64,000 bases of DNA from Pseudoxanthomonas sp. (GCF_002863005.1 NZ_PKDG01000013.1:80025-144024), one strand, 5' to 3'; numbered from the stretch's first letter, positions 9,081-19,059 are shown. Notes: a model not told the origin generated them from the sequence alone. Program-made: numbers and translations.

Positions 9081-9488
9081 ATGAGCACCCAGATCTTCGT
9101 CAACCTGCCGGTCCGCGACCTGGATAAGTCCAAGGCCTTCTTCGCCGCGCTAGGTCATGCGACCAATCCGCAATTCACCGACGAGAACGCGGCCTGCGTC
9201 GTCATCAGCGACACCATCTACGTCATGCTGCTGGTGGAGCCGTTCTTCCAGGGCTTCACGCGCAAGGCGATCTGCGACGCGCGCACGCATACGGAAGTGA
9301 TCCTCTGCCTGTCCGCCGACAGCCGTGCGGCCGTCGACGCCATGGTCGGCAAGGCCCTCGCCGCCGGCGGCACCGAACCGATGGAAGCCAAGGATTACGG
9401 CTTCATGTACCAACGCAGCTTCCAGGATCCCGATGGCCACCTGTGGGAGATCGTGCACATGGACGAAGGCGCCATGCCGGCGGATTGA
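9081..9488 (+). CDS. VOC-family (glyoxalase/bleomycin-resistance fold) protein
   Basis: A 135-residue protein of the vicinal-oxygen-chelate superfamily. It opens with MSTQIFVNLPVRDLDKSKAFF and ends with the typical FQDPDGHLWEIVHMD strand, matching the PhnB-like/glyoxalase-like branch. The expected second-half ligand residues (H and E in DPDGHLWE) are present. Members bind a metal and act on varied small molecules or sequester drugs. Nothing here identifies the substrate. It follows a YCII gene closely, a pairing common in proteobacteria. Confidence 0.85.
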   Translation: MSTQIFVNLPVRDLDKSKAFFAALGHATNPQFTDENAACVVISDTIYVMLLVEPFFQGFTRKAICDARTHTEVILCLSADSRAAVDAMVGKALAAGGTEPMEAKDYGFMYQRSFQDPDGHLWEIVHMDEGAMPAD

Positions 9489-9596
9489 TGTACATGAATG
9501 TAGGCGGCCAGACGCCCGGAACCGGCTGCGAAAGCTTGCATGCGTCGTGCATCTGTCGTAAATGATGAAGCGACGCATGAGGCGAGAGGTGCATGA

Positions 9597-10229
9597 ATGC
9601 AGGGCAGGAAGCCGACACTCCCCGGACGTTCTTCGCGCCACGCGCGATCGCTGGCGCTGATATCGGCGATGATCGTCTCAACCGCAGGATGCCAGGGCAT
9701 GGCCATGACGCAGGAATCAGGTCTTGAGGGAAGGAAGGCCGGCGACACGGCTGCGTCGGCATGGCCGTTGAAGTTTTTCCAGCACAACTTCGGCGCGCAC
9801 TGCTTCGATACCATCGGGTGCAAGATCGTGTACAGCGGTTTCGTCCACGGCGTCGACCGTGACGACGAGGTGAGCCCTCCCATCTCTTCGTATCGTGCGA
9901 GTCACGAGAAGCTCCTCAGCGCTGGGCACATCGCCCGGCGCAACTTTCCGGCACCAGCGAAAGTGCAATGGCGCTCCAAGGACGGCGTGCCGCATGAGGC
10001 CGAGGTCGATATCGGCGAGATCTTCAAGGACCGCATCGTGTTGCACAACGTGCCGCGCGAGGAGATCCATGGAGACCTGGGTGATCCGGACATCATCCTC
10101 GAAGTGAACGATCGCACCATCAATGTCTACATGCGCGCTTTCGTGCCGACGAAGACACTGCAGGTGCCGGGCAACAAGTACAGCGGCTTCCGCGACGATC
10201 TTGTCCTGGCCTGGACGAGAACCTACTGA
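9597..10229 (+). CDS. lipoprotein beside DUF2235 lipase; candidate immunity protein
   Basis: A 210-residue protein with a basic N-region, a hydrophobic stretch and a lipobox-like STAGC (Cys32), so likely a lipoprotein facing the periplasm. A GAGAGG site lies 7 bases before the ATG. The mature part contains a DUF2931-like or DUF3304-like strand pattern (KIVYSGFVHGVDR near 75-87), but I do not recognise the family with confidence. The gene ends 21 bases before a DUF2235 phospholipase-type gene. In known Tle1-type effector modules the cognate inhibitor is a periplasmic lipoprotein encoded next door. That context is the only reason for the immunity proposal. Confidence 0.55.
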   Translation: MQGRKPTLPGRSSRHARSLALISAMIVSTAGCQGMAMTQESGLEGRKAGDTAASAWPLKFFQHNFGAHCFDTIGCKIVYSGFVHGVDRDDEVSPPISSYRASHEKLLSAGHIARRNFPAPAKVQWRSKDGVPHEAEVDIGEIFKDRIVLHNVPREEIHGDLGDPDIILEVNDRTINVYMRAFVPTKTLQVPGNKYSGFRDDLVLAWTRTY

Positions 10230-10250
10230 CGCATCTCCAGGGAGTGGAGC

Positions 10251-11585
10251 ATGGGCGGCGAACGGCATCCCGATGGTGTAAGCACGGTACCGGCGACGGC
10301 ATCGGATCTGGCGACATTCCCGGACGCCAGCAGGCAACTCGCGAGCTTCTCGGCGCCGTTGCTCCGCGACGCCGATGCGCCGGATCACCGGCTGTTCGTC
10401 GCTGCCTTCGACGGCACCGGCAACAGCATGCACAAGGATGCGCCGGAGAACCACACCAACGTGGCGCGCATCGCGAAACAGCTCGAGCAGTCGAAGGACC
10501 CGACGGTCGGCTTTGGGTACGTCGAAGGTCCGGGTACGCAGGGTGGACTGGGCGGTGTCATCGACCAGGCCACCGGCGGTACCTACGAACCCCGCATGGA
10601 GGAAATGTATTTCCAGTTCATCCAGCAGGCCTCGGCGTGGTTGCGCGACAATCCCGACGCCGACATCCGCATTGCCGCCATCGGATTCAGCCGTGGTGCC
10701 GAGCAGGCGGCGGGCTTCACGCGCCTGGTAGAGGAGCGGGGTATCCAGGATCCGAGAGGCATGGACGTCGTGCGCGACCGCAACGGCCGCATCGAAAGGC
10801 TGGAGCCGACCCGCCCCAATCTGCGCGAACCCGGCACCGTCATCCAGGCCGTCGGCCTGTTCGATCCGGTCGGTACGGGCGAGCCGCGCGACCACGACCG
10901 CCGCCTGCCGCCCTCTGTGGTGTCGGGCTTCCAGATCACCGCCGACGACGAGCGGCGCAACCTGTTCCAGTCCACGCGCGTGATGGACCCGGGCGTGACC
11001 GACGGGGGGCGCTTCCTCAATGTCACCGTCGCGGGCGCGCACAGCGACATCGGCGGCGGGTACACCCAGGACGGCATCGGCGTCCGCAGCGGCAACCTGA
11101 TGATCGACTACCTCAATGCGCTGAGCGACAGGCCCTACCTGGCCAAGCGCGAGGAACCGATGGATCCCGCGCGCAACGTCATCCATCGGTCCGAGGAGCA
11201 CCAGTTCTTCTATCGCACCTCGATCTACGACAGGGCCGGCGTTCGCGGGATGCAGGAAGAACTCGCGCCGGCGTCGCTGTGCAGGATCGACTGCCTGGAC
11301 GCGCAACCGCGCAACGAGGCGATGGCCTCGACGCTGGCGTGGCGGCCGGTCGCCATCGGCGCGGTACCCGCGGAACCCGTCCGTGACGGCCGCATGGTCG
11401 AGCAACTGCTCGACGCCGCACGACGGGGCGATGGCGGAGCGATCGAACGCCTAGCGCGCGAGCAGTTGCACGGAGAGACGGGACAGGCGTGGTTGCGGTC
11501 TGGGCAGCAGCGCTTGCACGAGTTGCCGCCCACCCTGACTGCGCCGGCAGAACCACAGCGCGAGCCTGCCGCGCTAGCGCGCTGA
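10251..11585 (+). CDS. DUF2235 alpha/beta-hydrolase, Tle1-like lipase candidate
   Basis: A 444-residue protein without a signal peptide. The DUF2235 domain spans about residues 47-290: FDGTGN (53-58), nucleophile elbow GFSRGA with Ser147, FDPVG with Asp205, and the family hallmark AHSDIGGGY with His264. These residues complete a Ser-Asp-His triad. DUF2235 is the catalytic domain of Tle1 type VI secretion phospholipases, although other members are not effectors. The C-terminal 75 residues are helical and unassigned. I did not see the motifs of the Xanthomonas T4SS recruitment domain. It is cotranscribed with the upstream lipoprotein, and no secretion-system gene is in the window. Confidence 0.78.
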   Translation: MGGERHPDGVSTVPATASDLATFPDASRQLASFSAPLLRDADAPDHRLFVAAFDGTGNSMHKDAPENHTNVARIAKQLEQSKDPTVGFGYVEGPGTQGGLGGVIDQATGGTYEPRMEEMYFQFIQQASAWLRDNPDADIRIAAIGFSRGAEQAAGFTRLVEERGIQDPRGMDVVRDRNGRIERLEPTRPNLREPGTVIQAVGLFDPVGTGEPRDHDRRLPPSVVSGFQITADDERRNLFQSTRVMDPGVTDGGRFLNVTVAGAHSDIGGGYTQDGIGVRSGNLMIDYLNALSDRPYLAKREEPMDPARNVIHRSEEHQFFYRTSIYDRAGVRGMQEELAPASLCRIDCLDAQPRNEAMASTLAWRPVAIGAVPAEPVRDGRMVEQLLDAARRGDGGAIERLAREQLHGETGQAWLRSGQQRLHELPPTLTAPAEPQREPAALAR

Positions 11586-11656
11586 GACATGCTTGTCGCT
11601 TCCTGTCGCCCTGCGGTCTAATCCGTCCGGGGAAAACGATGCCACGGGAGGCATCC

Positions 11657-13591
11657 ATGGGGTGGAGAGCAAGGAGTGTGGGTATCCTGCTGGGATGCCT
11701 GTTTGCGCCATGGGCGCACGCGCAGGTGGACCTGGAGCCGTTCCTTAAGCAGGACGTGCTGGAAACCCTGAAGATCTCGCCCACCGGCGAGTACTACGCG
11801 CTGACGGTGCCGCTGGAGGACCAGACCATCCTCGCGGTGCAGCGGCGCAGCGACCGTCAGATCACTGCCAAGATCAGCGCCGGCGCGGACAGCGTGATCG
11901 ACGACGTCTGGTGGGTGAGCGACGAGCGCGTCGTCGTGTCGGTGGCGAAGAAGTACGGTTCGCGCGACCAGCCCTACGCCACCGGCGAGCTGTATGCGAC
12001 GAACGTGGACGGCTCCGTGCGTCGGCAGATCTTTGCGCGCTATGGCCTGGACGGAAACGAGGTCCAGCCGCGCGCGGCCGAGCTGGTCGATCCGATGCCG
12101 AATGATCCGCGCAAGGTGCTGATCAGCATGTACGCGCTCGACACGTCCATGCCGAACACGCGGTTGATGAGCCTGGATGCCTACAACGGCAGCCTGGACA
12201 CGCTCGCCACCGCCCCGGTGCGTCGTGCCGACTTCGTCGTCGATGCGACGGGCGAGGTCCGCTTCGCGCTCGGGGCCGGCGAAGACAACGCCAGCAAGCT
12301 TTATCACCGCCCCAGTGGCGGTACCCCGTGGGCGCTGGTCAACGACGAGAACGCGACGCGGCGTGTCGAGGTGCCGCTGGGTTTCGCGCCCGATGGCCGC
12401 ACGGCCTACCTGCAGGTCGAGCAGCGCGAAGGGCCGGACGCGATCGTGGCCCTGGATACGGAGACAGGCGAGCGCACGCAGGTGCTGCGCGATGCAGTGG
12501 TGGATCCCTACCGGATCATCCGCGCACCGGGCGGGCGCACGCCCGTGGGCAGCTTCTTCATGCACGACCGGCTCCGCACGGTGTTCTTCGACGAAAAATC
12601 GGAGACTGCGCGCCTGTATCGCAAGCTGGAGCGATCGTTTCCGGGACATTCGATCCTGATCACCTCCGGCACGCGCGACGGCAAGCTGAAGATCGTCCAT
12701 ATCTGGAACGACACCAGTCCCGGCGATTTCTATCTGTTCGACACGCAGACCAATGCTGCCGATCTGATCTTCAGCAGGCGCAAATGGTTGGATCCAGCGA
12801 CGTTGTCGCCCAGCGAATCAGTGGCGTTGAAAGCGCGGGACAGTCTTCCGCTGCATGGTTACCTGACGCGTCCGCGCGGTAGCCAGGGGCCGCTGCCGCT
12901 GGTGGTGATGCCGCATGGGGGGCCGATCGGCATCTTCGACCGCTGGGAGATCGACGACGAGGCGCAGATGCTGGCGCGCGCCGGGTACGCGGTGCTACGC
13001 CTCAATTTCCGCGGCTCGGGCAATTACGGGCGCGCGCACATGCAGGCCGGTGCGCGCGAGTGGGGCGGCGCGATGCAGGACGACCTGACCGACGCAACGC
13101 GCTGGGCGATCGAGCAGAAGATCGCGGACCCGCAGCGGATCTGCCTGTATGGGGCGAGCTATGGCGGCTATGCGGCCCTGATGGGCGTGGCCAAGGAGCC
13201 GGCGATGTACCGCTGCGCGGCCGGCTATGTCGGCGTGTACGACCTGGAGCTGATGCACCGGCAGAAATCGCGCAATGCCAAATGGGTCGGCAACTACATG
13301 AACGACTGGGTGGGTGACGATCGCACCGCGCTGGCCGACATTTCGCCCACTTCGCTGGCAGCGAAGATCAGGGTACCGGTGTTCCTGGCGGCGGGCGGGA
13401 AGGACGAGATCGCACCGCAGGCGCACACAGAGCGCATGGAGAAGGCGCTGAAGGCCGTGGGCGTGCCGGTGGAGACGCTGTACGTGCGCACCGAAGGCCA
13501 CGGCTTCTATGCCGAAGCCAACCGACGCACCTACTACACCAGGTTGCTGGACTTCCTGTCGCGCCACCTGGGCGGCGCGAAAGCGAAGTAG
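11657..13591 (+). CDS. S9-family prolyl oligopeptidase-type serine peptidase
   Basis: A 644-residue secreted peptidase. The signal peptide (GILLGCLFAPWAHAQ, about residues 9-23) is followed by a beta-propeller-like N-terminal part (about 30-370) and an alpha/beta-hydrolase domain. The catalytic Ser is in GASYGG (near residue 501), Asp in AGGKDEI, and His in TEGHGF near the C-terminus, in the order expected for S9. Such enzymes trim peptides, often dipeptidyl or acylaminoacyl substrates, in the periplasm of xanthomonads. The start at 11657 was preferred because CGGGAGG lies just upstream; an in-frame ATG at 11639 is the alternative. Confidence 0.9.
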   Translation: MGWRARSVGILLGCLFAPWAHAQVDLEPFLKQDVLETLKISPTGEYYALTVPLEDQTILAVQRRSDRQITAKISAGADSVIDDVWWVSDERVVVSVAKKYGSRDQPYATGELYATNVDGSVRRQIFARYGLDGNEVQPRAAELVDPMPNDPRKVLISMYALDTSMPNTRLMSLDAYNGSLDTLATAPVRRADFVVDATGEVRFALGAGEDNASKLYHRPSGGTPWALVNDENATRRVEVPLGFAPDGRTAYLQVEQREGPDAIVALDTETGERTQVLRDAVVDPYRIIRAPGGRTPVGSFFMHDRLRTVFFDEKSETARLYRKLERSFPGHSILITSGTRDGKLKIVHIWNDTSPGDFYLFDTQTNAADLIFSRRKWLDPATLSPSESVALKARDSLPLHGYLTRPRGSQGPLPLVVMPHGGPIGIFDRWEIDDEAQMLARAGYAVLRLNFRGSGNYGRAHMQAGAREWGGAMQDDLTDATRWAIEQKIADPQRICLYGASYGGYAALMGVAKEPAMYRCAAGYVGVYDLELMHRQKSRNAKWVGNYMNDWVGDDRTALADISPTSLAAKIRVPVFLAAGGKDEIAPQAHTERMEKALKAVGVPVETLYVRTEGHGFYAEANRRTYYTRLLDFLSRHLGGAKAK

Positions 13592-13598
13592 CCGGGGA

Positions 13599-13973
13599 TC
13601 AGGCGCCGACGCGCCTGCGTACCGCCTCGAAATCGCGCACCGGCCGCACCTCGATGCTGCCGGTGCCGATCCACGGGAATTCCTGCGCGATGCGTACCGC
13701 CTCGTCCAGGCTGTCGGCCTCGATCAGGTTGTAGCCGCCGAGGATCTCCTTCGTTTCGGCGAAGGGGCCGTCGACGACGTGCGTCTTGCCGTTGCGCACG
13801 CGCACGGTACGCGCGGTGCTGCCATGCTCGAGCTGCTGGGAGTCGATCAACGTACCCTCGGCCTTCAGTTCGTCGGCGTGGGTGATGCAGCCGTGCATCA
13901 TGCGGTCGAACGCGCCCTCGGGCAGCGCATCCAGCAGCTGGTCATCCGTGTAGATCATCAACAGGAACTTCAT
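13599..13973 (-). CDS. YCII-related domain protein
   Basis: A 124-residue YCII/DGPF protein (MKFLLMIYTDD start, VVDGPFAETKEILGGY signature near residues 60-75). It has the compact alpha/beta fold of the family and likely forms a dimer. No catalytic role is established for this branch. It is convergent with the S9 peptidase gene, which ends 7 bases away, and is not in an obvious operon. It differs clearly in sequence from the other YCII protein at 8645-9070, so this is not a recent duplication. Confidence 0.85.
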   Translation of the reverse strand: MKFLLMIYTDDQLLDALPEGAFDRMMHGCITHADELKAEGTLIDSQQLEHGSTARTVRVRNGKTHVVDGPFAETKEILGGYNLIEADSLDEAVRIAQEFPWIGTGSIEVRPVRDFEAVRRRVGA

Positions 13974-14054
13974 GCGCCCTCCCGGCGTGCCGTGCAGGCC
14001 GGGATTGTGCCACGCGGGCATGACAGGGCCGTTCAGGCGCGGGCAGCGCCCGGA

Positions 14055-14303
14055 TCACTCGCCCGCAGGCGATCGATACCACGCTTCCACGGTGCCCTTG
14101 ACCTTCATCGTCATCGGGTTGCCGCGGCGGTCCTTCGACTTGCCGACCGGCACGCGGACCCAGCCTTCGCTGATGCAGTACTCCTCCACGTTGTCGCGCT
14201 CCACGCCGTTGAAGCGGATGCCGACGCCGCGGTCCATCGCCTCGGCGTTGTAGAAGGGGCTGCGCGGGTCGGAAGCCAGGTGGTCGGGAGGCGTGTCGGA
14301 CAT
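14055..14303 (-). CDS. DUF3297 family small protein
   Basis: An 82-residue cytoplasmic protein matching the DUF3297 pattern: DHLASDPRSPFYNAE near the N-terminus and IRFNGVERDNVEEYC followed by GWVRVPVGKSKDRRGNPMT. The family is conserved in gammaproteobacteria and of unknown function. It is short, basic in the second half and beta-rich, which might suit nucleic-acid or protein binding, but that is a guess. It is a single gene between YCII and DUF6445, both on the same strand. Confidence 0.85.
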   Translation of the reverse strand: MSDTPPDHLASDPRSPFYNAEAMDRGVGIRFNGVERDNVEEYCISEGWVRVPVGKSKDRRGNPMTMKVKGTVEAWYRSPAGE

Positions 14304-14354
14304 GGAAGGCGTCGCGTGGTCGTCGGGGGCGCAAGGATAACCGAAGCGCCCGCC

Positions 14355-15068
14355 TCACCAGGCCACGCGGTTGCGGCTGCAGACAAGCGTGGCCTGCAGC
14401 GTCAGCCGCCCGCGGCGCGGAGCGGTGTCCAGCCGGACGCCATGCGGCACCGCAGGGGCGCGGAATACGTCGGCATCGTGCATCACCAGGCGGTTCCAGC
14501 GTGCCGGTACCGTGACCGCGTGCGCGAAGCAGGCGATCGTGGACGCGTGCGGATAGCCCGCTGCCACGCCATGGCGTCGGGAGAACGCGTCCGGCGACAG
14601 GGCATCGGCGTCGTGTTCGATCTCCGCCACCTGCTGCGGCGACACGAGGGGCAGGAAGAAATGCGTCCCGCCCAGCGTGGCGTCCCGGAACAGGAACAGT
14701 TCTGCGGCGACGAGGCGCTGGTCGGGTTCGGGCGAACGCTCGCGACGCGGCAGCCAGTGCGACGGCGGCAATGCGTCGCCTGCCAGGGTCAACAGCGAAA
14801 GGCGGCTGGTGCTGCGCAGGATGCGTCGCACGCCGAGCGTGTGGCGGGCATGGTCGCGCATTACGTCATGAAGCAAGGCGGTGAAGTCGTCCGGCATGCG
14901 CAGCCGGAGACCCGGAAACACGTCGGGCGAAGCGGGGTGGAAGTCTTCCCGGTAGGCGTCCGCAAAGGCGGGCAGGCGTTCCGGCGACAGCAGGGCGTCG
15001 TCGAGGACGACGCAGATGCGACCCTGCCCCAGCGGAACCTGCGTCACCGAGGGACGTGGGTTGAACAT
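14355..15068 (-). CDS. DUF6445 family protein
   Basis: A 237-residue protein resembling the DUF6445 family found in xanthomonads, often near tryptophan halogenases and TonB receptors. Visible signatures are MFNPRPSVTQV at the start, LFLFRDATLGGTHFFLP near residues 124-140, and a C-terminal beta section. The fold is reminiscent of 2-oxoglutarate/Fe dioxygenases (an FRD-x-x-L-GG segment), but no complete HxD...H triad can be assigned. The start at 15068 was chosen because the residues upstream are Pro/Arg-rich and noncoding in style. No halogenase is nearby here. Confidence 0.68.
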   Translation of the reverse strand: MFNPRPSVTQVPLGQGRICVVLDDALLSPERLPAFADAYREDFHPASPDVFPGLRLRMPDDFTALLHDVMRDHARHTLGVRRILRSTSRLSLLTLAGDALPPSHWLPRRERSPEPDQRLVAAELFLFRDATLGGTHFFLPLVSPQQVAEIEHDADALSPDAFSRRHGVAAGYPHASTIACFAHAVTVPARWNRLVMHDADVFRAPAVPHGVRLDTAPRRGRLTLQATLVCSRNRVAW

Positions 15069-15144
15069 GGCACGGCCTCCCGCGGGCGCCGGCATGCGGG
15101 CCGGCGGCGCCACGATAGACCTTCGCGGTGGTGGAGACAAAAGA

Positions 15145-15178
15145 ACGCCGGGGCGGCCCACCACGACCGCCCCGGCGT
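15145..15178 (-). terminator. intrinsic terminator after fasciclin gene
   Basis: A perfect 12-bp stem, ACGCCGGGGCGG at 15145-15156 against CCGCCCCGGCGT at 15167-15178, with a 10-base loop. On the minus strand it is followed by TTCTTTTG. It sits 18 bases past the stop codon of the fasciclin gene. Confidence 0.8.
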
Positions 15179-15195
15179 GTGCTGCCGTCGAGGAA

Positions 15196-15801
15196 TTACG
15201 GCATCAGCACCTTGTCGACCACGTGGATCACGCCGTTGCTGGCCTTCAGGTCGGCGGTGGTGACCTTGACGGTGTTGCCCTTGGCATCGGTCAGGGTGAC
15301 GCCGCCATCGACTACCTGCGCCTTCAGTTCACCGCCCTGCACGGTCTTCAACGTGGCGGTACCACCGCTGGCCTGGATCTGCTGCGTCAGCGTGGCGGCG
15401 TCCACCATGCCGGGCACCACGTGGTAGGTCAGCACGGCGGTCAGGTCGGCCTTGCTCTCCGGCTTCAGCAGCGTGTCGACGGTGCCGGCGGGCAGCGCTT
15501 CGAAGGCGGCGTTGGTGGGTGCGAACACCGTGAACGGGCCTGCGCCCTTCAGCGTATCGACCAGGCCCGCGGCCTGCACCGCACTGACCAGCGTGGTGTG
15601 GTCCGGCGAACCGATGGCGGTATCCACCACGTCCTTCTGCTCGACGGCCGGTGCGGCGGCATCGGCGGGTGCCGGATCGCTGGCTTCGGCCACCGGCATC
15701 GGGGCGGCGCCGGCGTCGGCTTCGGCTTCGGCGGTCTTCGGCGAGCACGCAGCAGCGGTGAAGGCGGCGAGCAGGGCGACGGAAAGGACGGTACGGTTCA
15801 T
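15196..15801 (-). CDS. fasciclin-domain lipoprotein
   Basis: A 201-residue protein with a lipoprotein leader (AAFTAAAC, Cys19), an Ala/Pro/Asp-rich linker to about residue 55, and a single FAS1 domain (about 60-200). The two conserved FAS1 boxes are visible: GPFTVFAPTNAAFEALP and the C-terminal NGVIHVVDKVLMP, with the YH motif in TYHVVPG between them. FAS1 domains mediate adhesion or bind small molecules, and secreted or lipid-anchored versions are common in soil bacteria. It is a single-gene transcript with its own terminator. Confidence 0.93.
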   Translation of the reverse strand: MNRTVLSVALLAAFTAAACSPKTAEAEADAGAAPMPVAEASDPAPADAAAPAVEQKDVVDTAIGSPDHTTLVSAVQAAGLVDTLKGAGPFTVFAPTNAAFEALPAGTVDTLLKPESKADLTAVLTYHVVPGMVDAATLTQQIQASGGTATLKTVQGGELKAQVVDGGVTLTDAKGNTVKVTTADLKASNGVIHVVDKVLMP

Positions 15802-15961
15802 GGGTATCTCCTGGGTGGATGAGGGTGTGGTTGTTGCGCTTGCGGACTCATGTACGCCACGGCCTCACGCGCGGATGCATCACGTGGCCTTAATATTCAG
15901 CCAACCTTGACATCGCCCGCGCCGCGCAGCGCGACGTCATGCACCCACACGAAGACGCCCC

Positions 15962-16516
15962 ATGACCCAGCCCGACCACGAATTCGATCCCGACGACAAC
16001 TTCCGCCATGCCTTCGACGACGAAGACGACATGGATCTGGACGACACCGAGGCACTGGTCTGGAACCTGCTGGTGCTGATCAATCCCGGCGATGAAGAAA
16101 CCGCACTGCGGCAGTTCGCGGCCTATCGCGACGCGAGCAGCGAAGACGGCGTCGAGCCGGACCAGGTGCTGTGGACGCTGAAGGACGCCATCGACTGGAC
16201 GTCGGGCTTCTACGTGGACTGGAAGGACACAGAGTCCTTCATCGACTGCGTCAACCAGCTGGCCGCGCGCTATGCCGTCGAGATCGACTGGGGGGGCGAT
16301 ACCAGCGACGAGGATTTCCTCGACGGGACCGACGTTCCCGCCTTGATGTCCACGGCCTACGACCGCCTGCGCGAGCATGGCTACACGCTGTGGAACTGGA
16401 ACACGGGGGGCGACGCCTACGCCGGATGGATCGCGCTGCGTCGCGACGACGACGGCATGCAGCAGCTGGCCGCGGTGATGGGCGTGGAGATCCGGCCGGG
16501 CAGCGACGCATTCTGA
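15962..16516 (+). CDS. acidic DUF6630-like protein
   Basis: A 184-residue, strongly acidic cytoplasmic protein, with an Asp/Glu-rich first 40 residues. It resembles the DUF6630 family (NLLVLINPGDEE near residue 37, then a Trp-rich middle DWTSGFYVDWKD and a final beta strand with GGDAYAGWIAL). No catalytic motif is recognisable. The overall look recalls SMI1/KNR4-like or immunity-type small proteins, but no toxin is adjacent. It starts 160 bases from the divergent fasciclin gene and 65 bases before the channel gene. Confidence 0.6.
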   Translation: MTQPDHEFDPDDNFRHAFDDEDDMDLDDTEALVWNLLVLINPGDEETALRQFAAYRDASSEDGVEPDQVLWTLKDAIDWTSGFYVDWKDTESFIDCVNQLAARYAVEIDWGGDTSDEDFLDGTDVPALMSTAYDRLREHGYTLWNWNTGGDAYAGWIALRRDDDGMQQLAAVMGVEIRPGSDAF

Positions 16517-16581
16517 CCGCGACCGCGCGACGGCGCGCACGCTAGACTCGCATCGTCGCCTCCGTTCCGGGATCGTCCGTC

Positions 16582-19059
16582 ATGCGCGTGCTGCTCGCCT
16601 GCCTTGCCTGCCTGGTGCTGTCGGTGGCGAATGCCGCGAAGGCGCAGGACGTCACCACGCTGCTGTCGCCTTCCAAGCCGAAGGCGCCCGAAGCGATCGC
16701 GCTGGCCGACATCCCCGGTCGCGCCGATGCCGACGAGCGCTACGCGGAGGAAGTGTCGCTGCGCGCGGCGCGCGCCGATCCGCTCGGCCGACTTGTGCCG
16801 CGGCTGACGACCATCGAGAAGTCGGTGGCGGAGAAGAACGGCCTGTTCGCCTACGGGGAACTGCGCACGCTGCCCGTGCTGCGGCTGGAAAGCATGGAGC
16901 GCCACTGGAAGTTCGATGCGCGCCAGTACGCGCGCTGGCGCGGTGACATGCAGGCATCGGTGGCACCGTATGCGCAGGATGCGGCGGAACTGGCGCTGCG
17001 CCGCGCCGACTGGGAACTCACCCGGCAGGGCATGGCCGCGGACGGCACGCCGGATGCGCTGCGCTCGCGCGTGGAAGGCGTGTCCGCGCGGCTGCAGGCG
17101 GCCGAGCAGGCGCTGTCCACGCCGCTGGCGGGGCAGATCCGGCTGGGGCAACGCGCCAACCTGCTCGCCGCACGCATCCAGGCCGGCCAGCAGGCGGTGG
17201 ACGATGCCATCGCCTACGCCGACCGGCGCCTGTTCCGCCTGGATGCGTCGCCCTTGTGGCAGGTGCAGGACCGCACGGTCCTGCGGCAGGACGTGGCCGA
17301 CAGCCTGAAGCGTGAGGTCCAGCAGGAGAACAGCTTCGTCGCCCAGTACACCGCGGCGGATGTCGGCAACCAGCGGTTGCTGCATCTGCTGCAGTTGATG
17401 TTGCTGCCGGCGCTGCTGTGGATCGCGTGGCGGCATCGGCGCCGCCGCCTGGATCCGACAGCGGCGCTGGCGACGGATGCGGAGTCGCGCGTGGTGGGAC
17501 GTCCGTTCTCCACCTGGTTGCTGCTGTCCATGATCGGCGTGCTGGTGTTCGAACCGAACGCGCCGCTGTTCCTGCACCAGCTGGCGATGCTGGTCGCGCT
17601 GGTGCCGGTGTTGCGGCTGATGCCGCAGCAAGGCCGTCGCCTGCTGGGACCGTGGCCCTACCTGGCGACCGCGTTCTACCTGCTGCAGCATTTGGCTGTC
17701 TTGCTGATGGCCAGCGATTACCTGTACCGGCTGTACTATCTGGTGCTCTCCCTGCTGGCGCTCGCGGCCACCGGCTGGCTGCTGTGGCGTTCGCGCGGCG
17801 AGCGCTACGCCGGCGTGGCCGGTCGTGCCGGACAGCTGGTCCACGGCCTGGCCTGGGGCGGCGTCGCGATCCTGTCGACGGCGATCGTCGCGAACGTCGT
17901 GGGCAACGTGTCGCTGGCGGAAATGCTGACGGCCGGCATCATCGAGAGCGGCTACTTCGCGCTGGTCCTGTATGCGGCGGTGACGGTGCTGGAAGCCTTG
18001 TTGCGCCGGCTGGGCGCGCGCCCCGAAGTGCGTCGGCTGTGGTTGATGCGCCGGCATGGCGGCCGCCTGCTCGACACGCTCGCGCGGTGGGCGCGCGTCG
18101 CGGCGGTGATCGGCTGGATCGTCTACACGATGATCCGCTTCCGCATCTTCCGGCCGGTGTACGACGTCGCCAGGGCCATCGTCACGCACCGCTTCGAGTA
18201 CGGCGAACTCTCGCTCAGCCTGGGCCACGTGCTGGTGTTCTGCATCGGCGTGGTGCTGGCGGTCTGGGTGGCGCGCACGCTGCGCGCGCTGCTGCGCGAA
18301 GAAGTCCTGCCGCGCATGTCGCTGCCGCGCGGCGTGGACAACAGCATCGCCTCGCTCAGCTACTACGTGCTGCTGTTGCTGGGATTGCTGGCCGCGCTGT
18401 CCGCCGCGGGCTTCAAGATCGGGCAACTGGCCTTCATGTTCGGCGCACTCGGGGTGGGGATCGGCCTGGGCCTGCAGGACGTGGTGAAGAACTTCGTCTC
18501 CGGCCTGATCCTGATGTTCGAGCGTCCGGTGAAACCCGGCGATGCGGTCGACATCAGCGGTACCGCCGGCCGCGTGCGCGCCATCGGCATGCGCGCCACC
18601 ACCGTGCGCACGTTCGAAGGCGCCGACGTCATCGTGCCGAACGGCATGCTGCTGTCCGACAAGGTGACCAACTGGACGCTGATGGACCAGAACCGCCGCG
18701 TCGACGTCGACGTGGGGGTGGCCTACGGCAGCGACGTGACGCGGGTGATGCAGCTGCTGCAGGAGACCACGCGCGCGACGCCCGGCATCGCCGACGACCC
18801 CGTGCCTGCCGTGCTGTTCACCGGCTTCGGCGCCAGTTCGCTGGACTTCGCCATCCGTGCATGGAGTCGCCGCTACGACGACTGGTCCACGATCCGCAGC
18901 GACCTGATGATGCGGCTGCACGCCGCACTCGGCGCAGCGGGCATCGAGATCCCCTTCCCGCAGCAGGACCTGCATGTGCGCACCGTGCCGGACGACTTGG
19001 TGCGCTCGCTGGCGCGGCCTGCTTCGCTGCCGCAGGGAGACACCGATGGCGGCGCCTGA
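16582..19059 (+). CDS. large MscS-family mechanosensitive channel
   Basis: An 825-residue inner-membrane protein. There is a signal peptide (residues 1-22), a periplasmic helical domain to about residue 265 (DUF3772-like position), about eight additional membrane helices to residue 560, and then the MscS pore and beta domain (about 590-790). The pore-side signature [26 protein letters not shown] is exact, followed by the beta-domain [14 protein letters not shown]. It would open under membrane tension to release osmolytes. The size matches MscK or the long MscM-like class. Its stop overlaps the next start by 14 bases. Confidence 0.92.
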   Translation: MRVLLACLACLVLSVANAAKAQDVTTLLSPSKPKAPEAIALADIPGRADADERYAEEVSLRAARADPLGRLVPRLTTIEKSVAEKNGLFAYGELRTLPVLRLESMERHWKFDARQYARWRGDMQASVAPYAQDAAELALRRADWELTRQGMAADGTPDALRSRVEGVSARLQAAEQALSTPLAGQIRLGQRANLLAARIQAGQQAVDDAIAYADRRLFRLDASPLWQVQDRTVLRQDVADSLKREVQQENSFVAQYTAADVGNQRLLHLLQLMLLPALLWIAWRHRRRRLDPTAALATDAESRVVGRPFSTWLLLSMIGVLVFEPNAPLFLHQLAMLVALVPVLRLMPQQGRRLLGPWPYLATAFYLLQHLAVLLMASDYLYRLYYLVLSLLALAATGWLLWRSRGERYAGVAGRAGQLVHGLAWGGVAILSTAIVANVVGNVSLAEMLTAGIIESGYFALVLYAAVTVLEALLRRLGARPEVRRLWLMRRHGGRLLDTLARWARVAAVIGWIVYTMIRFRIFRPVYDVARAIVTHRFEYGELSLSLGHVLVFCIGVVLAVWVARTLRALLREEVLPRMSLPRGVDNSIASLSYYVLLLLGLLAALSAAGFKIGQLAFMFGALGVGIGLGLQDVVKNFVSGLILMFERPVKPGDAVDISGTAGRVRAIGMRATTVRTFEGADVIVPNGMLLSDKVTNWTLMDQNRRVDVDVGVAYGSDVTRVMQLLQETTRATPGIADDPVPAVLFTGFGASSLDFAIRAWSRRYDDWSTIRSDLMMRLHAALGAAGIEIPFPQQDLHVRTVPDDLVRSLARPASLPQGDTDGGA

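Noticed and set aside
10600..11585. X-Tfe type IV secretion effector with a C-terminal recruitment domain
   Set aside because: The glutamine-rich tail and the conserved XVIPCD motifs were not seen; the DUF2235 domain alone does not define the secretion route.
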